Shown in pieces: positions 1-8,752 of a stretch of 64,000 nucleotides of DNA. Source of the stretch: Streptomyces longwoodensis (GTDB taxonomy: Bacteria; Actinomycetota; Actinomycetes; Streptomycetales; Streptomycetaceae); contig NZ_KQ948565.1 of assembly GCF_001514125.1 (NCBI RefSeq), forward strand, positions 69,776 through 133,775. Reading direction: 5' to 3'. The translations under genes were made by a program, and so were the position numbers. The notes beneath the pieces were generated by a model, which worked only from the letters and a program-made list of their open reading frames with translations, ran no database searches and was not told the DNA's origin. The stretch's first letter is position 1; each line of letters begins with the position of its first letter.

Positions 1-446
1 CGCCCGCGCAGCACTCCTCCGGTCTGCCCGGCGGGAAGGACCTCTCCCCACAGCTGTCCTGGAGCAGCGCGCCGCACGGCACCAGGAGCTACGCCGTCAC
101 CGTCTACGACCCCGACGCCCCCACCGGGTCCGGGTTCTGGCACTGGGCGGTCGCCGACATCCCCGCCACTGTCACGGGACTCCCCGAGGGCGCCGGCGAC
201 TACGACGGGTCACACCTGCCCGAGGGTGCCTATCAGCTGCCCAACGACGCCCGCGCGGCCCGATACATCGGTGCCGCACCGCCGGCCGGGCACGGCCCGC
301 ACCGCTACTTCGTCGTCGTGCACGCCCTCGACGTCGAGTCGATCGGCGTCCCGGCCGATGCCACACCGGCCGTCCTCGGCTTCACCATGGCCGGCCACAC
401 CCTCGGACGCGCGGTGCTGACCGCCACCGCCGAAACACCCGCCTGA
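1..446 (+). CDS. PEBP/YbhB-YbcL family protein, 5' end missing
   Basis: The reading frame is already open at the window edge and stops at TGA 444-446, so about 147 C-terminal residues are visible. They contain the PEBP signatures: a DPDAP motif followed by GFWHW, and later GPHRYFVVVHALD, matching the DPDxP and GxHR segments that line the small anion-binding pocket. The family resembles Raf-kinase inhibitor proteins. Bacterial members (YbhB/YbcL type) have no settled biochemical role; they are thought to bind small ligands or modulate kinases or proteases. The N-terminus is outside the window, so a signal peptide cannot be excluded. Family assignment is secure from the motifs; function is unknown. 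Confidence 0.88.
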   Translation, partial: PAQHSSGLPGGKDLSPQLSWSSAPHGTRSYAVTVYDPDAPTGSGFWHWAVADIPATVTGLPEGAGDYDGSHLPEGAYQLPNDARAARYIGAAPPAGHGPHRYFVVVHALDVESIGVPADATPAVLGFTMAGHTLGRAVLTATAETPA

Positions 447-476
447 TAGCCCCGCCCCACACCTGGAGACGCCGCC

Positions 477-1392
477 ATGCACCTCGACGCTCTTTCCGGC
501 TCCTCCCGCAGCGGCGACGGCCCGGTGGACCTGGACGCCGTCCGCCACGTCAGCCGCGCCGTCAGCGCCGCCCACCAGTTCATCTACTTCGTCCCCGAGT
601 CCGCCGAGGAGGCGGCCGGGCTCGGCGTGACCGACCGCGGGCCGGCGTATCTGGCCTTCCGGTCCGCCGCGATGGGCGCCGTCCCCTGGCAGGTCACGCT
701 CGCGGCCTTCTACAACTTCAGCCCGCGGGCGGTGCGGGCCATGGCGGGCGTTTGGGACGCCGCGCCGCCCGAGCGATGGCAGGCCGCCCGCTTCCTCGCC
801 GCCGGACGGGCGATGCGGCGCGTCGACGTACAGCTCACCGAGGGCCACTTGGCCGAGGCGCGCTCGCTGATCGACCCGGTCGTCGCCGGTGCCGACTTCG
901 CCGGCAAGGTGCTGGCCGCCGCGAACGCCTCGCTGGAACTCCCCCCCTGATCCTCTCGTCGCGCTCTGGCAGCAGATCACGGTGGTGCGCGAGTGGCGCG
1001 GCGACGCCCACCTCGTCGTACTCGCGGACAACGGCCTCGGGCCGTGCGACTGCCTCGTCCTGCACACCGCGACCGGCCGCCTCCCCACAGCACTCGCGCG
1101 CGCGACCCGCCAGTGGGACGACGAGGAGTGGAACGCGGCCACGGCACGCCTGGTCGCACGTGGCTGGCTCGACTCCGACGCCGTGGTCACCGACGCCGGC
1201 ACCGCGGCTCGCGAGCGCATCGAAGGGGAGACGGACGAGCACTGCGCCGCGCTGTGGGCGCCGATCGGCACCGCCGGTGCCCGCCGCTTCGCCTCGATCA
1301 TCGCGCCGATCACCGACGCGTTCACCGCGGCAGGTACGTTCCAGGCCGTTCAAGGACGGCGACCTGATGCCGACCTCAGGACCTCCCGCTAG
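477..1392 (+). pseudogene. SCO6745-like (HTH-type) protein, interrupted by a frameshift
   Basis: Two consecutive frames form one protein. The first (477 to TGA at 948-950) gives 157 residues with the N-terminal part of the SCO6745-like family (a YFVPESAEEAAGLG-type segment). The second frame continues with PDPLVALWQQITVVREWRGD and the usual C-terminal half, ending at 1392. The break is at a run of seven C at 941-947; reading six C restores one frame of about 305 codons across the junction. The family is common in actinomycetes, is annotated as HTH-domain protein, and has no proven function. It is either a recent one-base insertion or a homopolymer error in the assembly. It ends 38 bp before the convergent HxlR gene. 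Confidence 0.7.
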
Positions 1393-1429
1393 GTCGTCCC
1401 GCCAGGTCGTCCGCCGGCGACGGCCGCGC

Positions 1430-1858
1430 TCACTCCGAGGGGCACTCGGCCGCTTCCCGGGCCTCCATGACCTCATCGCCGTGCTCGAAGGCCCAGGCCC
1501 CGACCGCGTCGATGGGCGCGAGCAACGTCCGCCCCAAAGGGGTGAGTCGGTAATCGACGCGGGGTGGCGATCCGGGGTGCGCCCGGCGCTCCACCAGTCC
1601 GTTGGACTGCAGGCGCCGCAGGGTCTCGGTGAGGACCTTGGAGCTGATCCCCCCGATCCGCTCGCGCAGTTCGACCGGACGTCTGGGGCCGTCGCGCAAG
1701 GCCCAGAGCACCACGGCGTTCCAGGTGTGGGACAGGAGGTCGAAGGCCAGGCGGGCACGGCAGTCGGCGAGGAAGGCGTCGGTCGTCACGTACCAGATGG
1801 TGCCCGACGGGCCCTCTAGCGTCGTAGCGAATCGTCCGAGCGGGTCGTGGGAGGACAT
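1430..1858 (-). CDS. HxlR-family winged-helix transcriptional regulator
   Basis: The protein has the HxlR-type winged helix: DLLSHTWNAVVLWALRDG, then RPVELRERIGGISSKVLTETLRRL, then a wing with VDYRLTPLGRTLL. Members bind DNA as dimers and often control the neighbouring gene. An ATG at 1858 gives 142 residues, but this lies only 2 bp from the divergent oxidoreductase start and leaves no promoter. A GTG at 1789 (protein starting VTTDAFLADC, about 119 residues) fits the usual family length and leaves about 70 bp for promoter and operator, so I think that is the true start. The likely target is the divergent gene at 1861. Family is certain; ligand unknown. Confidence 0.85.
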   Translation of the reverse strand: MSSHDPLGRFATTLEGPSGTIWYVTTDAFLADCRARLAFDLLSHTWNAVVLWALRDGPRRPVELRERIGGISSKVLTETLRRLQSNGLVERRAHPGSPPRVDYRLTPLGRTLLAPIDAVGAWAFEHGDEVMEAREAAECPSE

Positions 1859-1860
1859 GC

Positions 1861-2532
1861 GTGATGAGGATCGGCGTACTGGGCACGGGCAACATGGCGG
1901 ACGCGCTCGCCACCCACTGGGTCCGGGCCGGGCACGAGGTGGCCGTCGGAGGGCGGGACCTGGCCAAGGCCGAGCGACTCGCGACGCGCCTCGGGGGCGG
2001 CACCAAGCCCGTCACCCTGCGTGCGGCGGCAGAGTTCGGGCAGGTGGTGCTGGCCGCGCTGCCCTTCGGCGCGGGTACGGGCGTGGTGCGGGAACTGCGA
2101 GCGGTCCTGGACGGCAAGGTGTTGATCGACTGCTGCAATCCGGTCGGGCCGGGCTTCCGGCTGCTGACCCGCAACGGCCCCTCCGCCGCTGAGCAATTGG
2201 CCGCGGCGGCACCCGGAGCCCATGTGGTCAAGGCGTTCAACCTGTGCCACGAGGACGTGTGGCGCATGCCGGCACCCGTCTTCGACGGGCGCCGGCTGGC
2301 CGTTCCGGTCTGCGGGGACGACGGGACGGCTCTCGCTCTCGTCCACCGGTTGGTGCGGCAGGTCGGCTGCGAGCCCCTGGCCGGCGGCCCCCTCGAGCGA
2401 GCGGGACTCCTGGAGGCGACCGCGGCACTCTTCATCGGGCTGTGGGTCGGCGAGGGAGCCGATGCCCAGGCCATCGCACCCCCGCTGACCCATGCCGCCG
2501 GACCGAGGGAGGAGAAGCCGGAAGAGTTTTGA
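1861..2532 (+). CDS. NADPH-dependent F420 reductase-type / NAD(P)-binding oxidoreductase
   Basis: This 223-residue protein starts with a Rossmann nucleotide-binding motif (GVLGTGNMADAL, residues 5-16) and continues with GRDLAKAERLA, the pattern of the F420:NADP oxidoreductase/ProC-like superfamily, whose members transfer hydride between NADP and a partner. LDGKVLIDCCNPVG and AHVVKAFNL are further typical segments. It is divergent from the HxlR regulator, an arrangement usual for redox or electrophile-responsive pairs. The start could be GTG 1861 or the next codon ATG 1864. The stop is 6 bp from the end of the convergent permease gene. Whether F420 or another molecule is the partner cannot be told. 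Confidence 0.8.
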   Translation: MMRIGVLGTGNMADALATHWVRAGHEVAVGGRDLAKAERLATRLGGGTKPVTLRAAAEFGQVVLAALPFGAGTGVVRELRAVLDGKVLIDCCNPVGPGFRLLTRNGPSAAEQLAAAAPGAHVVKAFNLCHEDVWRMPAPVFDGRRLAVPVCGDDGTALALVHRLVRQVGCEPLAGGPLERAGLLEATAALFIGLWVGEGADAQAIAPPLTHAAGPREEKPEEF

Positions 2533-2538
2533 GAGCAC

Positions 2539-4605
2539 TCAGCGGCGGGCCCTCATCAGCAAGTAGAGGAAGTACGGCGTGCCGATCACCGCCGTCATCA
2601 GTCCCGCTCCCAGCTGGGCAGGGGCGATCACCGTGCGGCCGAGGATGTCGGCGGTGCCGACCAGGGCCGCGCCCAGCAACAAGGTCACCGGGACCACCCG
2701 TACGTGGCGGCGGCCCACCAGGGCGCGCGCCGCGTGCGGGGCGACCAGGCCGACGAAGCCGATGGTGCCCGCCGCGGCGACCGCGGTGGCGCTCAGCAGG
2801 ACGGCGGCGACCAGGAAGCCCAGGCGGGCCGGCGCCAGACGGAGGCCGAGCAGCGCGGGGGTGTCGTCGTCGAGGGAGACCAGGTCCAGTTCGGTGCGCC
2901 GTACCAGTGCGAGCACGATGCCCAGGACGAGGGCGGCCGCGACCGGGACGGTGTCCGGCAGGGTGCGGCCGTAGGTCGAACCGGAGAGCCAGGTGAGGGC
3001 CTTCGTCGCGTTGAAGGGGTCGGTCAGCACGATGAAGAGGCCGATGAAGGCGCTCGTCGCGGCGGACACGCCGACGCCCACCAGGACGAGCCGGTTCTGC
3101 CCGAAGCCGCCGCGTGCGGCGAGGCCGAACACGACCAGCGCGGTGAGCGCAGCACCCGCGAAGGCGGCACCGGCCACGCCCCAGGAACCGGCGGACGGGA
3201 CCGTCGTGACGAGCAGGACCGCGCCCAGGGCCCCTCCGCCGGACACGCCGAGGACGCCCGGTTCGGCGAGGGGGTTGCGGGTGACGGCCTGGACCAGGGT
3301 GCCGGACAGGGCGAGCGCGGCTCCCGCGAGGAGTGCCGCGAGGACCCGGGGGACGCGGGTGTCGAGGACGTAGGAGACGGGTTGCACGGCGGTGCCGCGC
3401 GCCCAGTTCACGACGTCGCCCAGCAGCAGTTTCGTGTCGCCGAGGAGGACTCCGGCGAGGAGCACCGCGATCAGGACGCCGATGAGCACGGCGACCGTCG
3501 CGAGGTACACCGTCCGGGTCGGGATGCGCAGGCGTTCCGGGGCGCTCGCCGCCGCCGAGTCGTGGACCCGCAGGGCCATCGCCACGAGGAAGACCGCGCC
3601 GACGATGCCGGTCACGACACCGGTGGGCACGGCGACGGCCGACTCGGGCGGGACGGTCGCCCGCAGCAGGACGTCCGCGCCGAGCACCAGCCCGGCGCCG
3701 GCCAGCGCGGTCACGAGCAGGCTCGCCCTCATCCGCACCAGGGGCCGGACGCGGCGGGCGAGCAGACGGACCAGCGCCGGGGCGCACAGCCCGACGAAGC
3801 CGAGGGGGCCGGCGAGGGTGACCGCCGTGGCGGCGAGCAGGGAGGCCAGCACGACGACCGTGACGCGGGTGGTACGGACCGGGACGCCGAGTCCGCGCGC
3901 GGCGTCGTCCCCGAGGGCGAGGGCGTCCACGCGCCGGGCCACCAGGAGCAGTCCTACGACGGCGACGGCGGCGACGGGCGCCATCTGGACGTCGCCGTCG
4001 AAGCCGTTCTGGCTGATGCTGCCCTGGCTCCACTGGTAGAGCCCGTTCGTCCGCTCGGGGTGCAGCAGGAGCAGCCCCTGGGTGAGGGAGGTCAGTCCGA
4101 GCGTGAGGGCGCTGCCCGCGAGGACGAGACGGACGGTGCCGGTGCCCAGGCCGGACAGGGACAGCACGACCGCCGCGGCAGTGAGCGCGCCGACGAAGGC
4201 GACGCCGGAGGAGGCGAGCAGTGGCAGGGAGGCGCCCGTGACACCGAGCACGGCCAGCGCCAGGTAGGAACCGGCGTTCACGGCGAGGGTGTCGGGGGCG
4301 GCGAGCGGGTTGCGGGTGACGGCCTGCAGGGCCGCGCCGGCCGCGCCGAGCGCGGCGCCGACCAGCAGGCCGGCCGTCATGCGGGGCAGGCGGGAGGCGA
4401 TCACGATCGACGCGTCGCCGGGTGCGGCACGGCCGGTGAGGGCGTGCCAGACGTCGGTGGCGCCGACGGCCGCGGTGCCCTGGGTGATGTCGACGACCGC
4501 GAGGACGGCGACCAGGAGCACGAGCAGGGCCGTCACCGCCGCCGCGCCCGTCCTGGTGGTGACGGCCGGCGAGTGGGTGGCGGGAGCGGGTGCGGTGACG
4601 GCCAT
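2539..4605 (-). CDS. Fused double FecCD-type permease for iron-siderophore uptake
   Basis: The 688-residue protein holds two tandem FecCD permease domains, each normally a separate protein of about 330 residues, as in FhuB. The duplication is visible in the twin motifs ALQAVTRNPLAAPD (about residue 95) and LVQAVTRNPLAEPG (about residue 438), and in the repeated GPLGFVGL and GTIGFVGLVAPH segments that contact the ATPase. Around twenty hydrophobic helices are expected. The ATG at 4605 lies 4 bp after the stop of the binding-protein gene, so the three genes (ATPase, binding protein, permease) form one minus-strand operon. The fused permease suggests a pseudo-dimer serves one ATPase dimer. The actual siderophore is not identifiable. 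Confidence 0.93.
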   Translation of the reverse strand: MAVTAPAPATHSPAVTTRTGAAAVTALLVLLVAVLAVVDITQGTAAVGATDVWHALTGRAAPGDASIVIASRLPRMTAGLLVGAALGAAGAALQAVTRNPLAAPDTLAVNAGSYLALAVLGVTGASLPLLASSGVAFVGALTAAAVVLSLSGLGTGTVRLVLAGSALTLGLTSLTQGLLLLHPERTNGLYQWSQGSISQNGFDGDVQMAPVAAVAVVGLLLVARRVDALALGDDAARGLGVPVRTTRVTVVVLASLLAATAVTLAGPLGFVGLCAPALVRLLARRVRPLVRMRASLLVTALAGAGLVLGADVLLRATVPPESAVAVPTGVVTGIVGAVFLVAMALRVHDSAAASAPERLRIPTRTVYLATVAVLIGVLIAVLLAGVLLGDTKLLLGDVVNWARGTAVQPVSYVLDTRVPRVLAALLAGAALALSGTLVQAVTRNPLAEPGVLGVSGGGALGAVLLVTTVPSAGSWGVAGAAFAGAALTALVVFGLAARGGFGQNRLVLVGVGVSAATSAFIGLFIVLTDPFNATKALTWLSGSTYGRTLPDTVPVAAALVLGIVLALVRRTELDLVSLDDDTPALLGLRLAPARLGFLVAAVLLSATAVAAAGTIGFVGLVAPHAARALVGRRHVRVVPVTLLLGAALVGTADILGRTVIAPAQLGAGLMTAVIGTPYFLYLLMRARR

Positions 4606-4609
4606 GACG

Positions 4610-5581
4610 CTACTTCGTGAGGGCGTCGACGACGGCGTCGATGTACGCCTCCATCGACCGGTGGCCGCCGAACATCCAGATGCCGTCGGGCAGTCGGTGG
4701 ACGTTGCCCTTCTCGACGAACGGCAGGCCCTTCCAGACGGCGTTCTTCGCGAGGTCCTCGGCGAAGGGGTCGGACTGGCTGTTGTTGTCGATGTAGGCGA
4801 ACTGCACGTCGCCGAGGGTGGACAGGCCCTCGACGTCGGTGGTGGCGAGGCCGTAGCTCGCGTCGCCCTCGACCGTCCAGGCGTTCTCCAGTCCGATCGC
4901 CTCGTTGACGGCACCGACGAGCGAGCCGCTGGTGTAGGGGCGGACGGTGACCTGGTGGGAGGCGACGTAGCCGTCGGCGAAGGCGAGCTTCCGGCCGTCG
5001 AGCCCGGCGTCGGCGAGCGCCTTCCTGCCCTCGGCGACCTTGGCGTCGAAGGCCTTCTCGGCCTTCTGCGCCTCGGCCGTGGTGCCGGTGGCCCGGGCGA
5101 TGAGGTCGAGGTTCTCGCGCATCTGCCCGATCTGGTCGGAGGCGTCGGCGGAGCGGACCTGGAGGACGGGGGCGATGCTCCGCAGCTGCTTGACGGCGGC
5201 GGCCGGCAGGTCGGTGGTGGCGACGACGAGGTCCGGGGCGAGCGAGGCGACGGTGTCCGTGCTGGGTTCGCCGCGGGTGCCGATGTCCTGGGGCGAGCCG
5301 GTCAGCGGGGCGGCGGTGTCCCAGGTCCGGTAGCCCTTGACGTCGGCCACGCCGACCGGTTCGACGCCGAGGGTCAGGAGGCTCCCCACCACGTTCCATT
5401 CGGTGCCGACCACCTTCTCGGCGGGCCCGTCGAGCGTGACCTTAGCGCCGCTCGCGTCGGTGAGGGTGATGCGCTGCGCGCTCGGCGTGGTGTTGTCGGC
5501 GGCGGGCTGGGTCGTACCGCAGCCGGCCAGGGCGAGGGCGGCCGACACGGTCGCGGTCAGGGCGATCAGGGAACGTCTCAT
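4610..5581 (-). CDS. Iron-siderophore substrate-binding lipoprotein
   Basis: The 323-residue protein starts with a lipoprotein signal (MRRSLIALT...ALALAGC, lipidated Cys21) followed by a class III periplasmic-binding (TroA/FecB-like) fold. Typical segments are KVVGTEWNVVGSLLTLGVEPVG near the start, PDLVVATTD, and a long helix about residues 150-185. It would capture ferric siderophore outside the membrane and deliver it to the downstream fused permease. The ATG at 5581 overlaps the stop of the ATPase gene (ATGA), and the stop is 4 bp before the permease ATG, showing tight translational coupling. An ATG here matches the expected signal peptide. Confidence 0.92.
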   Translation of the reverse strand: MRRSLIALTATVSAALALAGCGTTQPAADNTTPSAQRITLTDASGAKVTLDGPAEKVVGTEWNVVGSLLTLGVEPVGVADVKGYRTWDTAAPLTGSPQDIGTRGEPSTDTVASLAPDLVVATTDLPAAAVKQLRSIAPVLQVRSADASDQIGQMRENLDLIARATGTTAEAQKAEKAFDAKVAEGRKALADAGLDGRKLAFADGYVASHQVTVRPYTSGSLVGAVNEAIGLENAWTVEGDASYGLATTDVEGLSTLGDVQFAYIDNNSQSDPFAEDLAKNAVWKGLPFVEKGNVHRLPDGIWMFGGHRSMEAYIDAVVDALTK

Positions 5582-6447
5582 GAGGTGGTGCTGAGCCTTT
5601 CGGTCCGTGCGTGGTGGCGGCCGATCGCGCGGGTGCGCAGCCGGCCGGTGAGGGGGTCGGTGTCGACGTCGATGCGGATGCCATAGGTGGCGGTGAGGCG
5701 TTCGGCGGTCAGTACGTCCCCGGGGGGTCCGTCGGCGACGACGCGGCCCGCGTGCAGCAGGGCGATCCGGTCGGCGACGGCGGCCGCCTGGTCGAGGTCG
5801 TGCAGGACGACGCCGACGGCGATGCCGTGGTCGTCCGCCAAGTCCCTGATCAGGTCGAGCAGTTCGACCTGGTAGCGGAGGTCGAGGTAGGTGGTGGGTT
5901 CGTCGAGGAGGAGCACTCCGGTGTCCTGGGCGAGGCAGCCGGCGAGCCACACGCGCTGGAGCTGGCCGCCCGAGAGGTGGTCCGCCCCGCGGTCGGCGAG
6001 GGCCTCGAGGTCGGTGAGGGCCAGGGCCCGCCGTACGGCCGCCGCGGCGTCGGGGTCGGTGCGGCCCCAGCGCCCCCGGTGGGGGAAGCGGCCGAACTCG
6101 ACGACGTCCCGTACGGTCAGACCGCTCGGAGTGGGGCGCCCCTGCGTCAGCAGCGCCACCCGGCGCGAGAACGCCCGGGCCGTCAGGGCGAGTCCGTCGG
6201 TGTCGGCCGTCCCGTCGCCGAGGGTGAGGGTGGCGGTGCGGGCGCGCTGCAACCGGGCCAGGGTGCGCAGCAGCGAGGACTTGCCGCTGCCGTTGGGCCC
6301 GACGAGTGCGGTCACCTGGCCGGGCCGTAGGGCGAGGGCCGCGTCGTGCACGACGTCGGTCCCGTCGTAGGACACGGTCACGTTCCGGGCGGTCAGCGCG
6401 TGACCACGGGAACGGCAGGGCTCGGTCGTCTCTTCACCAGGACTCAC
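5578..6447 (-). CDS. Iron-siderophore ABC transporter ATPase
   Basis: This 289-residue ATPase has Walker A GPNGSGKS (residues 50-57), the ABC signature LSGGQ (158-162), Walker B VLLLDEP (178-184) and a switch histidine in the HDLDQAA segment. It matches FepC/FhuC-type importers and energises the fused permease. The GTG start at 6447 is followed 5 bp upstream by the iron box at 6452-6470, so the promoter for the whole minus-strand operon must overlap this short region. The gene is first in the operon, an order different from many fecBCD-like clusters where the binding protein comes first. Confidence 0.93.
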   Translation of the reverse strand: MSPGEETTEPCRSRGHALTARNVTVSYDGTDVVHDAALALRPGQVTALVGPNGSGKSSLLRTLARLQRARTATLTLGDGTADTDGLALTARAFSRRVALLTQGRPTPSGLTVRDVVEFGRFPHRGRWGRTDPDAAAAVRRALALTDLEALADRGADHLSGGQLQRVWLAGCLAQDTGVLLLDEPTTYLDLRYQVELLDLIRDLADDHGIAVGVVLHDLDQAAAVADRIALLHAGRVVADGPPGDVLTAERLTATYGIRIDVDTDPLTGRLRTRAIGRHHARTERLSTTS

Positions 6448-6451
6448 GAGC

Positions 6452-6470
6452 TTAGGTTAGCCTAACCTTG
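6452..6470. promoter_or_regulatory. DtxR/IdeR/DmdR-type iron box between divergent iron-uptake genes
   Basis: The sequence TTAGGTTAGCCTAACCTTG matches 16 of 19 positions of the actinobacterial DtxR-family consensus TTAGGTTAGGCTAACCTAA, with an intact central dyad TTAGGTTAG/CTAACC. It lies between the minus-strand siderophore ABC operon and the plus-strand siderophore-interacting protein. An Fe(II)-loaded DtxR/DmdR dimer bound here would repress both directions when iron is plentiful. The site is 5 bp from the ATPase start codon, so that transcript is probably leaderless or very short-leadered. Confidence 0.87.
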
Positions 6471-6515
6471 CTAACTCGGTTTCCCGGGGTCGAATCACTG
6501 AGGGGAAGTGCCTGC

Positions 6516-7334
6516 ATGGCGAGGGTCCATCGGCTGATGCCGCAGAATCCGCGGATGTTCCGCGCGGAGGTCGTCCGCACCGAGCGGGTCTCCCCCTCCC
6601 TCCACCGCGTCACCGTCACGGGCGACGACCTGGGCGGGTTCCCGTGGATGCGCTACGACCACTGGTTCCGGCTCTTCCTCCGACTGCCGCACCAGCAGGC
6701 CCTGCGGCTCCCCGAGGTCACCGGGACGAGGTGGTGGCAGCCCTACCTCGCCATCCCCGAGCGGGAGCGCCCGCACTGCGCGAACTACACGGTGGCCGAC
6801 TTCCGTCCCGAAGCGGCCGAGATGGACATCGACTTCGTCGTGCACCGTGGCCCCTCGGGCCGGTTGGAGGGGCGGGCCGCCATCTGGGCCTGCGCCGCCC
6901 GGCCCGGCGACGCGCTCGCCCTGCTGGACCAGGGCGTCCTGTTCGACTGCCCGGCGGACGCCGCCGAGGTGCTCGTCGTCGCGGACGAGACCGGGCTGCC
7001 CGCCAGCACCAACATCTTGCGCTCGCTGCCGCGCACCACCGTCGGCCGCCTCATCCAGGAGGTGCCCACGGCCGGCGACCGGCGCGCGCTGGACGCCCCG
7101 CCCGGGATGTCCGTCACCTGGGTCGTCCGCGAGGGCAGCACCGCCGTGCCCGGCACCGGCGCGCTCGGGGAACTGCTGCGCCACACCGCCGTGGACGAGA
7201 CCGGCTACGCCTTCGTCGTCGGGGAGTCGACGCTGGCCACGGGGGGCCGCCGGCACCTGCGCCGGCTGGGCCTCCCGAAGGAGCGCATCTTCTTTTCGGG
7301 CTTCTGGCGGCACGAGGCGGCTGCGGCGGCCTGA
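6516..7334 (+). CDS. Siderophore-interacting protein (SIP, ViuB-like flavoprotein)
   Basis: The 272-residue protein has the SIP layout: an FAD-binding beta-barrel (SLHRVTVTGDDLGGF; HCANYTVADF in place of the usual RxYTVR flavin motif; EMDIDFVVHRG) then a C-terminal NAD(P)-binding lobe (EVLVVADETGLPA, AFVVGEST). Such enzymes reduce ferric siderophore in the cytoplasm to release iron. I chose ATG 6516, preceded by GAGGGGAAG, over an upstream in-frame TTG at 6468 that would overlap the iron box. The gene is divergent from the importer operon and shares its iron box. The flavin motif lacks its usual Arg residues, so cofactor binding may be atypical. Confidence 0.93.
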   Translation: MARVHRLMPQNPRMFRAEVVRTERVSPSLHRVTVTGDDLGGFPWMRYDHWFRLFLRLPHQQALRLPEVTGTRWWQPYLAIPERERPHCANYTVADFRPEAAEMDIDFVVHRGPSGRLEGRAAIWACAARPGDALALLDQGVLFDCPADAAEVLVVADETGLPASTNILRSLPRTTVGRLIQEVPTAGDRRALDAPPGMSVTWVVREGSTAVPGTGALGELLRHTAVDETGYAFVVGESTLATGGRRHLRRLGLPKERIFFSGFWRHEAAAAA

Positions 7335-7387
7335 CCGGGCCGGCGCCGGTCCCGGACGTCTAGGCGGCTCACGCCGCTTGGACAAAT

Positions 7388-7419
7388 GGGGCCGGGCTCC
7401 GGGGCGGGAGCCCGGCCCC
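7388..7419 (+). terminator. Rho-independent-type hairpin after the SIP gene
   Basis: A perfect 13-bp stem (GGGGCCGGGCTCC with GGAGCCCGGCCCC) encloses a 6-base loop, 53 bp after the SIP stop codon. There is no T tract, which is usual in Streptomyces terminators. It most likely ends the plus-strand SIP transcript. Confidence 0.75.
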
Positions 7420-7683
7420 CCTGCGTGGGTCCGTCGGGACAGAGACGGCCGCACGCGGGCGGGCTCCCGCCCCGGCTCGGGGGGTCTCGGAGCGGAAGCC
7501 CTACCTCACCCTTCCCCCGCACCTGGGCGAGCGGATGCAGCGAGGGCCGGGAGGCTTCGGCGACTCGACCAGCTCCGCCTGGAGGCCCACGTCACGGCTG
7601 CGGAGGTCGTCGGGTTCGGTGCCCCGCCGCCACACTTAGCCTGCTTGCGCTAGCTGTTGAGCAAGGTCCTGCGCCGGGCCCGG
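7420..7683. other. Non-coding stretch between the SIP terminator and the HAAS-like gene
   Basis: No credible gene was found; open frames here have poor codon bias and no start signals. The only patterned piece is near 7644-7665, where CTTGC and GCAAG face each other around GCTAGC. It lies downstream of the minus-strand HAAS-like gene and could be part of its transcript end, but the dyad is only five bases long. Confidence 0.5.
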
Positions 7684-8004
7684 TCACAGACCGGCGATGT
7701 CCCCGGCCTTCTTGAACACGGAGTCGAACGCGTCCGCCACGGCGTTGCGTTGCCGCGCGCGCGCCGCCCGGTCCGCCGGCACCAGCCGCTCGGCGGTGCG
7801 TACGGCGTGGGCGTCCGGGTCGCCGAAGGCGCTCCGCGGGTGCTCCCCCGTCTCCGCGCAGTGGACCGTGACGTCCTTGACCGCCTGGAGCACCACTGCC
7901 CGGTCCACGCCCGGCTGCATGGCCAGCCGCACCTGGAAACGCGCCATCCACTTCTCGCGGTCCTTCTCGCTCGCCGCGTCCGTCCTCTGGTCCTTCTGCG
8001 TCAC
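7684..8004 (-). CDS. Small HAAS-like protein of unknown function
   Basis: The protein is 106 residues if it starts at GTG 8004, which has GGGAGAG six bases upstream. The frame stays open to 8433, but the upstream part has no start signal and a random-looking composition. The core segment CAETGEHPRSAFGDPDAHAVRTAE resembles the end of HAAS/DUF1700-like domains (SGxxPxxAFGDPxxYA), which in other bacteria partner a PadR-type regulator or a membrane protein. No PadR gene is nearby, so this is a stand-alone copy. No membrane helix or signal peptide is visible. Family placement is tentative. Confidence 0.6.
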   Translation of the reverse strand: MTQKDQRTDAASEKDREKWMARFQVRLAMQPGVDRAVVLQAVKDVTVHCAETGEHPRSAFGDPDAHAVRTAERLVPADRAARARQRNAVADAFDSVFKKAGDIAGL

Positions 8005-8224
8005 GCGCTCTCCCGGGTTGTCGGCAGCCGTCGTCGTGGAGTGGGACGCCGATGCGTCGACACGGGTTGCGGCAGCGAGGATCTGATGGGTGAACGTCAC
8101 AGCCCTCTTCTCGACGACTACGGCGACCCGACCCCGCAGTGATGCCCCGGTCGATGCTCGGCGGGGGTGAACGGGCGCGGCAAACGGACCGGTGGGCCAC
8201 GCCCCGCGCGGGCTGCCCCGTACG

Positions 8225-8638
8225 ATGCGTTCCGTGACCACGCGCACCCGCAGCAACAGCCGCCCCGTCGGGCGGCTGTTCGTGCTGCTGGTGCTCGCGG
8301 TGCTGGCCGGGGTGCTGGGCATGCACGGCCTGGCGCCGGGCGGTGCCGTGGCGGCGCACGCGGGCGCCGGCCATGCGATGGTCATGCCCGACGCCGACGG
8401 CGTACCGCACGCGGACGGGGGATGCTGGCACACGGACGGCGGATCCGGGCACCTCGATCACGCCGACGCCACGTGCGCGGCGGGCGGTATCGGTTCGCCG
8501 TACACACCGCCGGCGCCGGCCGCCGGTCCGGTGCTGCACGCACCTGCCGCCACTGCCTCCGCCACGTTCCTCCCCGGCTCGCCGCACGACGGACGCGCCC
8601 CGCCCGACCTGTCCGAGCTGCAGCTCCTGCGGATCTAG
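8225..8638 (+). CDS. DUF6153-like secreted or membrane-anchored His-rich protein
   Basis: This 137-residue protein starts MRSVTTRTRSNSR, followed by one strong hydrophobic helix (about residues 18-40) and an exported-looking region rich in His, Met, Cys and Asp (for example HAGAGHAMVMPDADGVPHADG). The composition suggests metal binding, perhaps copper. It sits 114 bp upstream of the DUF305 gene in the same direction, a pairing common in Streptomyces. I chose ATG 8225; GTG 8234 is also possible and an upstream ATG at 8192 has no clear ribosome site. Function is unproven. Confidence 0.72.
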   Translation: MRSVTTRTRSNSRPVGRLFVLLVLAVLAGVLGMHGLAPGGAVAAHAGAGHAMVMPDADGVPHADGGCWHTDGGSGHLDHADATCAAGGIGSPYTPPAPAAGPVLHAPAATASATFLPGSPHDGRAPPDLSELQLLRI

Positions 8639-8752
8639 AGCGGCCCGCCCGGTACCCCTTCGCGCTTCGTGGCGCGGGTGCCGTGCTCCCGTACGCCCCG
8701 CATCCGATCCACCGCGCGCCGTCGGCGGCGCGCACCAAGGAGCTGCACCACC

